Source: Bacteroidia bacterium | Lineage (GTDB): Bacteria; Bacteroidota; Bacteroidia; Palsa-965 | Direction of reading: 5' to 3' | Assembly: GCA_025454955.1 (NCBI GenBank) | Contig: JALONL010000033.1 | Span: 1-50,100, forward strand | DNA: 50,100 nt | In this document: positions 49,852 through 50,100 of the stretch, piece by piece | How positions within the stretch are numbered: the stretch's first letter is position 1 | Layout of the letters: each line of letters begins with the position of its first letter | The notes under the pieces: model-generated | Database searches by the model: none | What the model saw: only the letters and a program-made list of their open reading frames with translations | What the model was told of the DNA's origin: nothing | Made by a program: the position numbers and the translations under genes

Positions 49852-50100
49852 TCTTTGCTAATTGTGGTTATTGTTGATTCAAATATATTGAATTAGGTAA
49901 TTGTATGGTTTGATGAATGTATGAAATATTAAACCTGGTTTAAGGGTTTCTCCGATACCAGCATTGTTTTATAGCCTGATTATTTTCCTGTTCATTCATG
50001 TGCACAGCTGTCCAAAATAAATTTTCAGAATAACCTTACCTGAGCCAAATCAGCCTTTTCGGGGGGTCTGAAGAAGGGATCATCCAACCAACCCCACAGA

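Noticed and set aside
49852..50100. Gene or RNA at the right edge
   Set aside because: The last 249 bases are AT-rich and contain no supportable open frame or RNA structure.

Overview
The window comes from a member of the Bacteroidota. Two secreted proteins end in type IX secretion (T9SS) sorting domains. Candidate promoters follow the Bacteroidota -33 TTG / -7 TAnnTTTG pattern, and Shine-Dalgarno motifs are not evident. I cannot name the species.

Positions 1-29949 (minus strand, transcribed right to left) hold one very long, tightly packed gene train encoding an extracellular contractile injection system (eCIS, the Afp/PVC family of phage-tail-like particles). In transcription order it has: a DUF4255/Pvc16-like tail-end protein, an unknown eCIS-associated protein, sheath, two tube proteins, a DUF5908-like miniprotein, a LysM tube/baseplate adaptor (Pvc7-like), a VgrG-like spike (Pvc8-like), a PAAR-like tip, a gp25 wedge, two giant baseplate proteins (Pvc11- and Pvc12-like), three accessory proteins (a 776-aa conserved protein, an Ig-like protein with a histone-H1-like tail, and a glycosyltransferase-like DUF6734 protein), the tape measure, an AAA+ ATPase, and a 1708-aa cargo protein with the eCIS core domain (DUF4157). 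Genes overlap or lie at most 58 bases apart. Downstream of the cargo are two small AT-rich genes, one immunity-like, and then the first codons of what looks like a second cargo gene with a matching N-terminal leader. The cargo's C-terminal quarter and the two small genes are AT-rich, as expected for a swapped polymorphic-toxin tip. An imperfect 20-bp inverted repeat frames the best candidate promoter of the train.

Positions 30409-34802 hold an envelope-homeostasis neighbourhood: a His-rich OmpA-domain protein, a cupin_5 (DUF985) protein, and a small secreted protein-PadR-PspC operon with a perfect palindromic operator. Between these genes are two homologous short transcription units on the minus strand. 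Each has a promoter of the type read by Bacteroidota ECF sigma factors (TGTAACG then CGTC) and ends in a strong intrinsic terminator. They look like a pair of sibling small RNAs or leader RNAs. Both carry a 14-nt element complementary over 11 nt to the 3' end of the pspC message.

Positions 34902-50100 are mostly ordinary chromosomal genes: TerC, a LytS/LytTR two-component pair, a secreted DUF3108-like protein, a SanA/YdcF-type protein, a UbiA/MqnP-type prenyltransferase, a T9SS subtilase, an AT-rich secreted protein, a T9SS-sorted repeat protein, a cupin, a PAP2 phosphatase and several membrane proteins. A rearrangement scar at about 43957-44204 contains fragments of the subtilase gene and of the downstream cupin gene.
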